32,932 nucleotides of DNA from an uncultured Clostridium sp. (GCA_900555925.1 USMU01000011.1:1-32932), one strand, 5' to 3'; positions 18,021 to 27,748 are shown, counted from the stretch's first letter. Notes: generated by a model not told the origin, from the sequence alone. A program made the numbers and translations.

Positions 18021-20522
18021 TCAGGCGGAAACTTTCAGATTGCGGAACACGGCCGCCGCCCCGTTGGTATAAAGGCCTATTTTGCCATTGACAAACGCCC
18101 ATGAGTCGGTTACGTCGATGAGCTTTGTCTCTCCCGACCATACGACGATATGGTTGCCTCGAACCTGTATTTTCAGGGGAATAAATTCGTCGCTCGTCGC
18201 AAACGGATTATTCTGAACCATCGTCCCTATCGTCTGGGAGCCGTCCGAATAATTGAGGCTTTCGAGAATGATTTGATTATTATTGACCGCCAGATAATAG
18301 CCCTGCAAGCTCATATAATTATCATACGAGGAGGCCGCGTAATTTTTGGCATGGAATATGATTCCCGCCGTCGAGGTGCCCGTCTTGCCTTCCAGCTTGA
18401 TTTCCACCTCCAAAGTGAAATCGGTAATCGTATTGTCCCCGAAATATACCAATTGACGCGTACCTGCCTTGGCGTAATGCCCGCCGTCTTTCAGTTTCCA
18501 AATCGTTTTATAGTCGGCGCCTTTTTCCGCATATTCGGAAAGGGACTGTTCATAGGAAGGAGTCACGTCGCTCGTTTCCACAAAGCGGAAACAAGCAAAA
18601 TTGATCGCTTCCTTTCCCGTGTTTTCCAGACGCAAAACCCGAATGCCCTTCTCCGCCTCAATCTCTCCGACGAGCGCTTTAACGTACGTTTCGTCCGTCT
18701 GTATCTCGGGAAGCGTACAACGGATAACCGTCCCGTCATCGAGCTTTATGCCGATTTTTTTGCCGCCGTCCTCCGCACGATAGACGAGTTCCAGTCCGTA
18801 TCTCCCCGACTCTTTGAAGTTCACGAGATAGGAAGCATAATCGTTTTGCGCGCCTAACGTCAGGGATTTGACGCCGTTGAGAGAACCGCCGTCCTCTATC
18901 GTGGAAATGCCGCTTTCGTCTCCCAGTTTTACGGGGACGTTATAGGTATTTTCATAGAGATAGTCGGAAGCGCCTATCGTACCCAGTGCCTGCTTCGCTT
19001 CTCTTTGATCGCTCATGCCCATGGCGACGTTGCTGTAAGCGGTATATCCCACCGCCGCGGATTCCGAAAGTCCCTTATAGCCGATCTTTCCGGCAGACGT
19101 ATTCAGCGAGGCGTCGTCGATTTTCGTCATGTTATCGAAAACGACGTCTACTTTCCCGTCGCGCGAAGATACGCGGACGGTATGCAGCTTGGAAGCGTCG
19201 AAATCGTTGACGAGCGTACCCGTCGCCACCGTCGAAAGCGTACCCGATTTACATTCGGAAAGGACGATTGTCTTTGCATTCAAATCGACGGTAACGCTCG
19301 CATAATTATCGGCGTCCCGCCAAGAGAACACATACTCCGAAGAAGATGCGCCCGAGAGGTTATATTCCACGGTAAAATTCGCTTCCGCAGCCGTATTGCT
19401 GAGAATAAAGTCCCCTTGCGTATCGAACTTTTCCGTACCTGTTCCCGTCGCGTAAAATTCGGAAAGCGTGGGCGCTATGCTGCCCTCCAAGTTTGCCGAA
19501 GCGGTCATCTGAGTACCGTTGAACAACAAGCGGTCTATTCCCAGACTCCTGTTGGGGCCGCCGGAGGAATTGAGCATATGGTACACGAGATAATAAGAAT
19601 CCATATCCGGCCCCATTACCGTGGAAGAATGCCCGATGCCTTTCAAAGCGCCTTCCGTTTCCAGAATCATGGGATTATTCGCCGCCCGCGTGAAGGCATT
19701 CCTGTCGATACCGCCCGAAGAGGTGGTGAGGGAATCCGCCGTGGAATAGGCGATACGATAACCGTCTGACGCCACGTGGTTGCCCGTGTAAGTGAGATAA
19801 TAGATTCCGTCCCGTTTGAGAATATACGAGCCTTCCGTCCAGCCGCCGATAGAGGTATTGTTGAGTTGAGGGGTGGAGGAAGCGTTCACGCTGAGCATGG
19901 AATCCATTTTCGCCATGCGGATTCCACCGTCGGAGGCATAGGTAAAGTACATCGATTCATCGTCGTCGATTAAGACGGATCCGTCAATGGACATGCCGAA
20001 ATTATTCGTCGCTTTGACAAAGGGGCCTTCCGGTTTATCCGAGGTGAGAATATAGTGTCCGCTGCCCGCGGGAGAGGTATACATATAGAACGTTCCGTTC
20101 CAGTAATATACCTCGGGGGCATAAGCCGCCTTCGTAACGGGATCTTGGGAAACATAGCCCTCGCGAAGTCCCTCTCCCGTTATGGGCGTCCAATGGATGA
20201 GGTCGGCGGATTTATACGCACGCACGCCGAGCTCGGAATCCAGCGTGGAACAATAGAGATAATAAACGCCGTTATATCTCATGACAAAGGGGTCGCCGAT
20301 GCCGTAGCCTTCCCATTGATTGGCGATGGTCGCTTTATCTCCCATCAGATATTCGTTATAATCCTTATTATCGTAAGTGGAGAACAGCGTATTCGGGTCG
20401 GTATAGTTCCCGTCGGAAGAACCGCCGCCGGAACTTGTCGAACCGCTTTTTCCGCAAGCCGCACCGCTAAGAAGCAACGCGGCCGATAACGCCAGAAGCG
20501 ATACTTTTTTGAATATTTTCAT
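18021..20522 (-). CDS. family-43 glycoside hydrolase lipoprotein (paralogue 2)
   Basis: The protein is 833 residues from the chosen start, whose ATG follows a GGGAGGA site; the frame is open 26 codons further but that extension lacks a signal and overlaps the upstream gene's end. The lipoprotein signal ends at Cys23 (LSGAAC). The GH43 propeller has base D77 (IGDPFV), modulator D180 (SIDGSVLI), acid E230 (TEGSYIL) and YAPEV. Beta-sandwich (about 390-520), CBM6/35-like (about 545-680) and LamG/DUF1080-like (about 690-833) regions follow in the same order as in the neighbouring paralogue. The two enzymes share clear sequence similarity over their whole length, suggesting tandem duplication followed by divergence. 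It lies 19 bases after the modular lipoprotein gene. Confidence 0.88.
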   Translation of the reverse strand: MKIFKKVSLLALSAALLLSGAACGKSGSTSSGGGSSDGNYTDPNTLFSTYDNKDYNEYLMGDKATIANQWEGYGIGDPFVMRYNGVYYLYCSTLDSELGVRAYKSADLIHWTPITGEGLREGYVSQDPVTKAAYAPEVYYWNGTFYMYTSPAGSGHYILTSDKPEGPFVKATNNFGMSIDGSVLIDDDESMYFTYASDGGIRMAKMDSMLSVNASSTPQLNNTSIGGWTEGSYILKRDGIYYLTYTGNHVASDGYRIAYSTADSLTTSSGGIDRNAFTRAANNPMILETEGALKGIGHSSTVMGPDMDSYYLVYHMLNSSGGPNRSLGIDRLLFNGTQMTASANLEGSIAPTLSEFYATGTGTEKFDTQGDFILSNTAAEANFTVEYNLSGASSSEYVFSWRDADNYASVTVDLNAKTIVLSECKSGTLSTVATGTLVNDFDASKLHTVRVSSRDGKVDVVFDNMTKIDDASLNTSAGKIGYKGLSESAAVGYTAYSNVAMGMSDQREAKQALGTIGASDYLYENTYNVPVKLGDESGISTIEDGGSLNGVKSLTLGAQNDYASYLVNFKESGRYGLELVYRAEDGGKKIGIKLDDGTVIRCTLPEIQTDETYVKALVGEIEAEKGIRVLRLENTGKEAINFACFRFVETSDVTPSYEQSLSEYAEKGADYKTIWKLKDGGHYAKAGTRQLVYFGDNTITDFTLEVEIKLEGKTGTSTAGIIFHAKNYAASSYDNYMSLQGYYLAVNNNQIILESLNYSDGSQTIGTMVQNNPFATSDEFIPLKIQVRGNHIVVWSGETKLIDVTDSWAFVNGKIGLYTNGAAAVFRNLKVSA

Positions 20523-20541
20523 CGATTTTTTCCTCCCGCCG

Positions 20542-23500
20542 TCAGGCCTTGTTATTATTTTCTGCCTTGTACAAAGTTCCGTCCGCGGCAACGCGCACAT
20601 ACTGCGTAGGCATCGCGGCGTCTATCCTTTCACCGCCAAAATAGCAATCGTAATAAGGGTCGTACAGATGATGATCGCCGGCATTGTGCGACGCTTCCCT
20701 CATGGCTACCCCGAACACGTCCTCTGCGCCGATACCGAGAGTCGAATACTCTACCGTCAGGCTGAACGTCGTGACGCCGCCCTCTCTCGAAATCTCGATT
20801 GAACCGATTTTATCTGCTTCGGTCGCGCTCCACCACGGTCTCCCCGCCTTTCCGTATACCGTTCCGTCCGACGAAATTTTAATTAAATAATCCACGCCGT
20901 TCCAATCCGATTTATCCTCGGTCGCTCCCGTATCGAAATAGATGAGCACCATTTCATTTTCGGTTCCCTCTTTCGAGAAATCGCCCGTCGTGATAAATTC
21001 AAACGTTACGCCTTCTCCGTCACGTTTCGATACTCCTGCGTAAAAATCGTCCGCTTCATTTACGGGACGACTGCCCGCCGCCGTATCTGTATTTTCGCCC
21101 GTGGCGAAATGAATTTCATAGGAGTGTAAATCCAGCGCGGTGTTATCCGCTTTTGCGTACATCTCGTTATAAGCGCCGATACGCACATAGTCCTGCGGCA
21201 TTTCGGGCTTGACGAACGCCTCTCCGTTCGCGCCGGGAAGCGCAAAATTATCCCAGCCGTCCCAATCGCCGGCGCCGTTATTCGCGCTCGTGGACCACTG
21301 CCCCAAAGAAATTCCGATGACTTCCGTGGGCGTTATCCCCTCCTCGGCGTTTCTCTGGCCAAAGAAGGCATACGGCAGGGTAAAGTAAACTTCCGGCTTT
21401 GTATCTTTATTGAAAACGGTCAATTTCATATCTGCGGGAGCCGTTTCGTTCTTCGTGCCCTCGCCCCAATTGACGATCGTAAAAGTGCCGTCCGCATTGA
21501 GATTAAAAAGATAATCGCTCGTATCCCGCGCATTGTCCCCGGCACTCGCCTTCGTATCTACGAACAATTCGATTCTGCCCGTAAATGCCTTTTCCCCGAT
21601 AAATTTGAATTCGAAACCCGTCGCAGAACGAGTCACATAACCGGTGAAATGGGAGAAATCGTCGCTCTTATCCGCAATTAGTCCGCTCATCTTCGCATAG
21701 TCGAGCATCATATCCACAGTACCGAAATCAAAATCCGTTTCCGTACTTTCGACGTCTCCCGCCTTGAAGGTGAATTCGACAGAAATATAGCCGTCCTTTT
21801 CAACGAGAACCGTACAATCTACCGCGGGGAAATTTTCAATAACAAATTTCCCTTCCGCGTCCGTCGTCGCCGTCAGCTCGCTGTTGCCCGACACCGTCAC
21901 CAAAGCGCCCGACACGGGGCCGTTTACGTTGGTTACCGTACCCGTCGCCGTTACGTAATGAATGGAGGAATCGGAAATGAGTTTGACGTCTATCTCATGT
22001 GAGGAAGCGCCCGAAAGCTCTTCAGCGGTCTTTGTCACTTCGCTTGCCGCATAGCCTTCCTTTTCAAAACGAATGACGATATCTTCTGCCGTAGAGACGC
22101 CGGAAAGCGTATATTTCCCCTCTGCGTCCGTCACGGTCGTCAAATCGGTTCCATTGACGGAGACGGTAACGCCTTTTATCGCAGTTCCCGTAACGCTGTC
22201 CGTCACCTTTCCCGAAAGGAGCACCGTTTCCGATTCGAGTGTGACGTTCTCAAACCAGGAATAATGCGTATCGAAATAGCCTGCGGGGATTTCCGTCGTC
22301 TTTGTGAGATACCCTTGGCGGGAATAGACGACTTCCATCTTATCCGAGCCCGCGGGAACTTTCATAGACCATGCGCCGTTCGTGCCCGTCGTCGTGGAAT
22401 ATTCGCCCACCGCAACGCGGACGCCGCCCATTCCCGCATTGCCGGATAAATTGACCATGGAAGTGTTGTTTTCCTGACGGTACAATTCGTTTATCGCGCT
22501 GAGACGAATGAAGGTCTTCGGCGTTTCGGGCGCCACGAATTGCCCTGCAAAGCCCCAGCCGTCCCAATCGCTGGCCGAATCGGACCATTGTCCCAAAGAG
22601 ATGCCGAATACTTCGAGAGGCGTGATGTCGAGATATTCATAAGGAATAAAGAAACGCGCCTCATATCCGTTTGTTCCGTTAGAATACAAATCGTATTCCA
22701 GCCCCGCCGTCACGAACGCACCGCCCGCGAAATGGGTGCCTCCGATAGTTCCGTCGGCGTTCAAATCGAAACGCCAGCAGGTTGCGTCGTTATCTCTATG
22801 GTCTGCACATTCTTTCGTATCCAAATAAATTTCAAGATGCCCGGAAAGCTCTCTCGTGCCGACAAGATTCATTTCTATACCGTTCAAAGCGCGGGAAATC
22901 TTCATGGAGCTGTCCGCAAATTTTTCCGATTTATTGCCGAATGAACCAGTTTCTCCGTAAGGGAGGTTGAGGTTGACCTCTCCCAAGGCGGAAACCGCGT
23001 CCCCGTCCGTCACGAGGTCATCTTTGGAAATCCGCGTTTCACTGTCCCCGTAACCGGATTTGCTCACAGTTAAAACGACGTCGTCTTCCGCGGGAACGCC
23101 CTCGATGCGGAAAGAACCGTCCGCCGCCGTCTCCGCTTGAAGGAGCGTACCGTCCACGCGCACCGTTGCGCCGGAAACCGCTCCGTTGACGATGTTTTTC
23201 ACCGTTCCCGTCAACGCGGTCTTTTTAATGGATTCTTCGTTCTTGATATATATGTTCTTCAATACCCTGCCCCCGTCACTCGCGCGGAGTTCGCTGCGAA
23301 GATACGTCACGGAGTTGCCGATATACCCGTCTTTCGTCACCGTTACGACATAGTCATAATCGGAGTCAACCTTTTCGATGATGAAATATCCCTGCGAATC
23401 GCTCGTATAGGAGAGCAGCTCTCCGTCCACGGTAACCGTGACGGCGGCGCCTTCCACGGGTTCTTCCGTAACGCTGTCTAAAACGTAACCCGCCATATCA

Positions 23501-24318
23501 GCGTCGGGTTTTTCTTCGCTGTCGCGAGAAAGAAGGTTATTGTCTTTATCGAGCAAAATATAATTATCGGGCGTCTGCGGCTCGCAGAGTTTACCTTCAA
23601 ACTCCCAGCCGTACCAATCCCAATCGGTACCCGAAGCACTGCCTGAACCGAATTTATCTACCTGACCGAAAGATACGGCTACCGTATCGTCCTTCTCTAT
23701 GCCGATTTGCGAATACGGAACCATGACTTCTACGCTATATCCCCTGTCGTTTGCCTCCGTGCCGTCGTTGAGAGTTCCGTCAAGTGCAACCTCATAGTCG
23801 ATGAGTCCGTTCCAATTTCCCCAACCGCTGCCGGAACCCTGCATGATTCTGGTCTTGCCGTGGATTCCGAGATTGATTTGATAATCGTCGTTTTGAGGCT
23901 TTAAGCCGCCGTCCGCCAAGGTATCGAGATAAAATTCTATGCTGTCGCTGCGCGTGACGGAATCATCGTTGGCGTTGCCCTCGGTAAGAAGAATCGTATC
24001 TTCCACCTCGAAAAAGAAGAACAGCGCTTCCTCGCCGCGATATGCCTTTACGGTAGCCGCTCCGCCGTGGCCGAAAGTAGCCAAAACTTCCGTGTTTTTC
24101 CAAGCCTCGTCGTCGCCTTTACCGTCGATGACGAGCTCGGGAGCCGCATAATTCCCGTCGAAATCGAACTGTCCGCCGCCCGACTCCTTATCGGGGTTAT
24201 AATCCTGATAAGAGTCTCCGTTTCCGCCGCCGATCCCGCCGCTTTCGCCGCAAGCCGCGGCCAGCAGAGAAAACGCCGTCGTCAGCACTGCAACCGTACG
24301 AATCCACTTTTTTCTCAT
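20542..24318 (-). CDS. large modular surface lipoprotein: CBM9-like and carboxypeptidase-regulatory-like modules
   Basis: The protein is 1,258 residues from the ATG at 24318, which has an AGGAGG site seven bases upstream. A lipoprotein signal peptide ends at Cys23 (LAAAC). Reading along it: CBM9/DOMON-like sandwich 1 (about 51-262), carboxypeptidase-regulatory-like modules 1 and 2 (275-358, 368-451), sandwich 2 (463-613), regulatory-like modules 3, 4 and 5 (620-695, 699-780, 790-865), sandwich 3 (885-1053) and sandwich 4 (1090-1250). The sandwiches share an IEFYLDT/LEIYLDT/IELFVDT/VLIYFDT strand, and three of the four keep a GISLGQW-like strand. Each ends in a P..YVR(I/V)-type sequence shortly before a Leu/Met-Tyr or Leu-Leu pair. 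No catalytic domain is seen. It probably captures a polysaccharide at the cell surface for the glycosidases encoded just downstream. It is in the operon 44 bases after the second permease. Confidence 0.82.
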   Translation of the reverse strand: MRKKWIRTVAVLTTAFSLLAAACGESGGIGGGNGDSYQDYNPDKESGGGQFDFDGNYAAPELVIDGKGDDEAWKNTEVLATFGHGGAATVKAYRGEEALFFFFEVEDTILLTEGNANDDSVTRSDSIEFYLDTLADGGLKPQNDDYQINLGIHGKTRIMQGSGSGWGNWNGLIDYEVALDGTLNDGTEANDRGYSVEVMVPYSQIGIEKDDTVAVSFGQVDKFGSGSASGTDWDWYGWEFEGKLCEPQTPDNYILLDKDNNLLSRDSEEKPDADMAGYVLDSVTEEPVEGAAVTVTVDGELLSYTSDSQGYFIIEKVDSDYDYVVTVTKDGYIGNSVTYLRSELRASDGGRVLKNIYIKNEESIKKTALTGTVKNIVNGAVSGATVRVDGTLLQAETAADGSFRIEGVPAEDDVVLTVSKSGYGDSETRISKDDLVTDGDAVSALGEVNLNLPYGETGSFGNKSEKFADSSMKISRALNGIEMNLVGTRELSGHLEIYLDTKECADHRDNDATCWRFDLNADGTIGGTHFAGGAFVTAGLEYDLYSNGTNGYEARFFIPYEYLDITPLEVFGISLGQWSDSASDWDGWGFAGQFVAPETPKTFIRLSAINELYRQENNTSMVNLSGNAGMGGVRVAVGEYSTTTGTNGAWSMKVPAGSDKMEVVYSRQGYLTKTTEIPAGYFDTHYSWFENVTLESETVLLSGKVTDSVTGTAIKGVTVSVNGTDLTTVTDAEGKYTLSGVSTAEDIVIRFEKEGYAASEVTKTAEELSGASSHEIDVKLISDSSIHYVTATGTVTNVNGPVSGALVTVSGNSELTATTDAEGKFVIENFPAVDCTVLVEKDGYISVEFTFKAGDVESTETDFDFGTVDMMLDYAKMSGLIADKSDDFSHFTGYVTRSATGFEFKFIGEKAFTGRIELFVDTKASAGDNARDTSDYLFNLNADGTFTIVNWGEGTKNETAPADMKLTVFNKDTKPEVYFTLPYAFFGQRNAEEGITPTEVIGISLGQWSTSANNGAGDWDGWDNFALPGANGEAFVKPEMPQDYVRIGAYNEMYAKADNTALDLHSYEIHFATGENTDTAAGSRPVNEADDFYAGVSKRDGEGVTFEFITTGDFSKEGTENEMVLIYFDTGATEDKSDWNGVDYLIKISSDGTVYGKAGRPWWSATEADKIGSIEISREGGVTTFSLTVEYSTLGIGAEDVFGVAMREASHNAGDHHLYDPYYDCYFGGERIDAAMPTQYVRVAADGTLYKAENNNKA

Positions 24319-24362
24319 TTTTTGCCTCCTGTATCCTTTATTTTTTACGGCGTTCCGTCGAA

Positions 24363-25235
24363 TCAGCCTTTTACTCCGGAAATCGCCAAAGATTCGATAA
24401 AATATTTCTGACATGTAATATAGATGACGAACATGGGAATGCTCGAAAGTACTGCTCCGGCCATGATGAGCGGCAGGTTTGTTCCGCCGGAATTATCCGA
24501 GTTAATGCGCGCCATCATGGGTTGCAAAGTCATGGTTTCATAGCTTTTCAAATAAATTGCGGGCGCAAAATAATCGTTCCAGATACCGATAAACCAAAAG
24601 ATAATCTGGGCGGCGAGCGCCGTCTTGACCATAGGAATCATCACGGAAACGAACATGCGCATATAGCCCGCGCCGTCTATCTTCGCCGCTTCAAAAAAGG
24701 CATTGGAAATCCCGCGCATATACTGAATTAAAAAGAACATCATCGAGATGTTTCCGAATAAGCCCGGCAAAATCAGCGGCCACAGCGTATCAAACATATT
24801 GAGCGCCATAAAGGCCCTGAATTGCGGCATCATGAGCGCCGCATACGGCACCATCATACCGCTCATCAAAAAGAGCAGCCAAAAATTTTTATGGGGCAAT
24901 TTCAGTTTAGCAAAGCTAAACGCCGCCATGGAGGAGACGAATGTCCCCACCGCGATGACGGAAACTTCCACGATTAAAGTGTTGCCCACGCCTCTGAGCA
25001 GCGGGACTACCGTCCATATTTCTTTGTAATTGCTGAAAATCCAGTGTTTCGGAAAGAGCACGAGGGTGAGACTCATTGCCTCATAATCGTCCTTGAAGGA
25101 GGTCAATAACATCCAGATATAGGGAAACATGAGAACGAACGCGCCTAAAACGAGCAACAGATAAATGAGCACCCTCGAGGCGATATGTAAACCCTTACGC
25201 GCTGCATCTGTATTGATTTGTTTTACATTTTCCAT
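24363..25235 (-). CDS. carbohydrate ABC transporter permease, MalG/AraQ type
   Basis: The 290-residue membrane protein has about six helices and the binding-protein-dependent permease EAA loop (EAAKIDGAGYMRMFVSVMIPM), which docks the ATPase. The start at 25235 follows an AGGAG site; an ATG eight codons earlier lies before that site and is less likely. It begins five bases after the stop of the first permease. With that permease and the binding lipoprotein it forms a CUT1-type importer for oligosaccharides. No ATPase gene accompanies it. Confidence 0.92.
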   Translation of the reverse strand: MENVKQINTDAARKGLHIASRVLIYLLLVLGAFVLMFPYIWMLLTSFKDDYEAMSLTLVLFPKHWIFSNYKEIWTVVPLLRGVGNTLIVEVSVIAVGTFVSSMAAFSFAKLKLPHKNFWLLFLMSGMMVPYAALMMPQFRAFMALNMFDTLWPLILPGLFGNISMMFFLIQYMRGISNAFFEAAKIDGAGYMRMFVSVMIPMVKTALAAQIIFWFIGIWNDYFAPAIYLKSYETMTLQPMMARINSDNSGGTNLPLIMAGAVLSSIPMFVIYITCQKYFIESLAISGVKG

Positions 25236-25240
25236 GACCG

Positions 25241-26131
25241 TCACTCCTCGTAAACCCATTTATCCGAAAGTTTGAATTGAATCAGAGTAACAATCATAAT
25301 TACCACCGCCAATAATACGGAAGCAGCGGACGCCAGACCGTAACGGCTCTGATTAATTCCCCTCGCCCAAATAAAGTAGACGATTGTTTGAGAGCCCTGT
25401 ACCCCCGCACCGAAAATCTGCGAATCCGCGTACGATTGCAAACCGCCGATCAGACCCGTAATCAAAAGATAAAAGGTAATGGGAGTAATCAAGGGTAAAG
25501 TGATAGAGAAAAATTGCTTGACCTTTCCCGCGCCGTCCAGCTCGGAGGCTTCATAGTAATCCTTGGGGACGCTCAGCATACCCGCGAGATACAAAATCAT
25601 AGCCGTTCCCATTCCGTTGAGGGAATTTTTTATGATAATCGCCACCTTAATCAACGTGTCGTCGCTCAGCCAGGGAATTTTCTTTCCGATAATTAAATTG
25701 ATAATACCAAATTCGTTATTGAATATATATCTCCAAACAATATTCATCGCCACGGCGCTGGATACCGCAGGAAGATAATAGAGCACCTGAAAAACTTTTG
25801 CGCCCTTTATATCCCCCATTCGCAGCAGTCCCGCAAGGCACAAACCCAAAATCATACTCAGAGGGATACTGAGAAGAAGGACTAGGGTATTGACGATGGA
25901 AGTATAAAAACTCTTGGAGTATAAAATGTGCGTAAATAAATCCTTATAATTCTGCCAGCCCAGCCAAGTCGATTCGCCCGTGAGGATATTATATTTTTGA
26001 AAGCTGTATATGAACGAAAACGCCATGGCGCCGATAGTAAAAATACAAAATCCGATAATTGGCGGGAGAATGAACAAAAAGGCAATAATATTTTCCCGTC
26101 GCGTAAGTTTACTGGCCTTTTGTCTCGTCAT
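25241..26131 (-). CDS. carbohydrate ABC transporter permease, MalF/LacF type
   Basis: The 296-residue membrane protein starts with a charged segment (TRQKASKLTRRE), then a first helix (IIAFLFILPPIIGFCIF) typical of MalF-type sugar permeases. The EAA loop is EASELDGAGKVKQFFSITLPLITP. A GGGGTGA site lies in the end of the binding-protein gene, and the ATG comes three bases after that stop. It pairs with the MalG-type permease encoded next. Confidence 0.93.
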   Translation of the reverse strand: MTRQKASKLTRRENIIAFLFILPPIIGFCIFTIGAMAFSFIYSFQKYNILTGESTWLGWQNYKDLFTHILYSKSFYTSIVNTLVLLLSIPLSMILGLCLAGLLRMGDIKGAKVFQVLYYLPAVSSAVAMNIVWRYIFNNEFGIINLIIGKKIPWLSDDTLIKVAIIIKNSLNGMGTAMILYLAGMLSVPKDYYEASELDGAGKVKQFFSITLPLITPITFYLLITGLIGGLQSYADSQIFGAGVQGSQTIVYFIWARGINQSRYGLASAASVLLAVVIMIVTLIQFKLSDKWVYEE

Positions 26132-26134
26132 GGC

Positions 26135-27544
26135 TCACCCCAAATTAGCACGCATTTCATCGAGCGCCGCCTGGAAAGTGGAAGCATAATTCTTGCAGGC
26201 TGTTTCCGCCGTCACGTTTCCGTCCCACATCTTCACCGAAGTGAGATATTCCGTAAAGGAATCAAACCAATCGGAAGAATACGTATAATAACGCGAACGG
26301 ACTTTTCCGCCGATTTTATCCGTATCGCTCGTGCCGTTAATCGTATCTACCCAAACCGAACGCGAGGGCGGATTTTTATTTTCCAAAAGCCCCTGCGTAT
26401 CGTTGATATATTCGTCGTTCGCCATTTCGGTAAGATTAGGCACCTGTTGTCCCAATTCATAGAACTTGCGCTGTGCCTGCTCGTTATAGCAAAGATATTT
26501 GGCAAGTTTCAGCGCGGCCTGCGTCTTTGCATTATTTGCGTCGGCACTGATGCAATATCCCATAGAGCCGACCCAGGCAGTGCTTTGTGCCTCGGGATTA
26601 TCTCCGTTATAGGGAACGGGAAGAATATCATACTCAAAATTTGCCGTCTTCCAAAATTCCGCGCAATCCCAAGGTCCCATAAAACTGAATACGCAGCCTT
26701 GTCCCTTGAAACGCTGATAACCGTTGGTGGAGACCTGGTCCGAGGCCGTCGGCATTACGTTATCGACCAGCGTAAGGTCGGCGATAAATTGAATCGATTC
26801 ATAAAAACGGGGATCGGAAATACGCTCCTCGCTTGCGTCCTCGTTGAAGAAAGCAGCATTGTTAGAATAGACCGCCGCTTCGATTTCATAATGAGAAATA
26901 CCGTAAATATTATCCGCTCCGCCGTTGGGGTCGATCTGTTTGAGCAGAGCGCGGAATTCCGACCATGTCATAGGCTCCGTCGGACTGAGCTTCGCATAAA
27001 TTTCTTCGCTGTTCAGATTATATTTCTTAATCTGTTGGTCCAATAAGGTTTTATTATATACGAGCGTAAAGGGACCAAGGTCTTTCGGAAGCCCATAAAG
27101 AGACGCCCCCTCCGACTTCCCGAGCGTCATCGTATCGGGATTGAAATAATACTCGTCCACCGCCTGCGGCCAAAGCTGAGAAAGCTCCTCTTCCGTAATA
27201 TAGGACGAAATATCCTTCAATTTTCCGTTCGCCACCCATTGAAGAAAATCATAATCCGGCATATAGAATAATTCGGGCAATTTGTTTGCACGGTTTGTCA
27301 ATGTAGTCATATAGGTGGAAGCACTCTCCGCCTTGTAAACTACGGTAATATCAGGGTTGTCTTCCATAAAGAGATTGACAAGCGTTTGATAGTTTTCCTG
27401 CTCCGCAGCGTCTCCCCAGCCGAAAAATTCAATGGTAACATTTCCGCCATCGGTTCCGCTGTCGTCATCGTCGGTCCTGTTGCCGCAGGAACTCATTCCA
27501 AACGTCATTGCGCCGACTAGTAATAAAACAGCCAATCTTTTCAT
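26135..27544 (-). CDS. extracellular sugar-binding lipoprotein of a CUT1 ABC transporter
   Basis: The protein is 469 residues from the ATG at 27544, which follows an AGGAGG site. The signal peptide has Cys20 in GMSSC. After an Asp-rich linker the sequence follows the family-1 solute-binding fold: IEFFGWGDAAEQENYQTLV, NPDITVVYK, and YGLPKDLGPFTLVYNKTLL. A helper-domain region contains the aromatic motif FSFMGPWDCAEF. It binds oligosaccharides outside the membrane and hands them to the two permeases. It is the first gene of the operon, with a long structured leader and a promoter at 27720-27748. Confidence 0.92.
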   Translation of the reverse strand: MKRLAVLLLVGAMTFGMSSCGNRTDDDDSGTDGGNVTIEFFGWGDAAEQENYQTLVNLFMEDNPDITVVYKAESASTYMTTLTNRANKLPELFYMPDYDFLQWVANGKLKDISSYITEEELSQLWPQAVDEYYFNPDTMTLGKSEGASLYGLPKDLGPFTLVYNKTLLDQQIKKYNLNSEEIYAKLSPTEPMTWSEFRALLKQIDPNGGADNIYGISHYEIEAAVYSNNAAFFNEDASEERISDPRFYESIQFIADLTLVDNVMPTASDQVSTNGYQRFKGQGCVFSFMGPWDCAEFWKTANFEYDILPVPYNGDNPEAQSTAWVGSMGYCISADANNAKTQAALKLAKYLCYNEQAQRKFYELGQQVPNLTEMANDEYINDTQGLLENKNPPSRSVWVDTINGTSDTDKIGGKVRSRYYTYSSDWFDSFTEYLTSVKMWDGNVTAETACKNYASTFQAALDEMRANLG

Positions 27545-27575
27545 TTTCTTTTCCTCCTGGAACAATATTATTTCT

Positions 27576-27658
27576 CGCCGCTGTGTCCGGCGTTTTTACC
27601 GGGTAAAAATTTGTTTTCGTAATACGTCTGTATTACGAAAACAGGGACGTCCCTGTTT
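27576..27658 (-). promoter_or_regulatory. leader of the polysaccharide operon with consecutive inverted repeats
   Basis: Between the promoter and the first ribosome-binding site lie four inverted repeats: a 20-base palindrome (27639-27658), a 14-bp stem with 4-base loop (27612-27643), a TTTTTACC/GGTAAAAA repeat (27593-27609) and a 5-bp GC hairpin (27576-27592). The first two share the bases 27639-27643, so their stems partly compete. They could be regulator operators or RNA structures in the roughly 170-base leader. No known riboswitch is recognised. Confidence 0.6.
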
Positions 27659-27719
27659 CTATTTACGATTTTTCGCTCGAATTACTTCACAATTTCCCCG
27701 AATATTTCTGTTCGCCCTT

Positions 27720-27748
27720 ATTTTATAGCATCTTTTTTTTCCTGTCAA
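27720..27748 (-). promoter_or_regulatory. promoter of the polysaccharide utilisation operon
   Basis: On the minus strand a perfect TTGACA -35 box lies at 27743-27748. A TATAAAAT stretch follows at 27720-27727. TAAAAT with a 17-base spacer is the standard reading; TATAAA would have a 15-base spacer. It lies between the terminator of the regulator gene and the operon leader. Confidence 0.75.

Noticed and set aside
25997..27046. 349-codon plus-strand frame opposite the sugar-binding protein gene
   Set aside because: It is a shadow of a well-supported lipoprotein gene and matches no known protein pattern.
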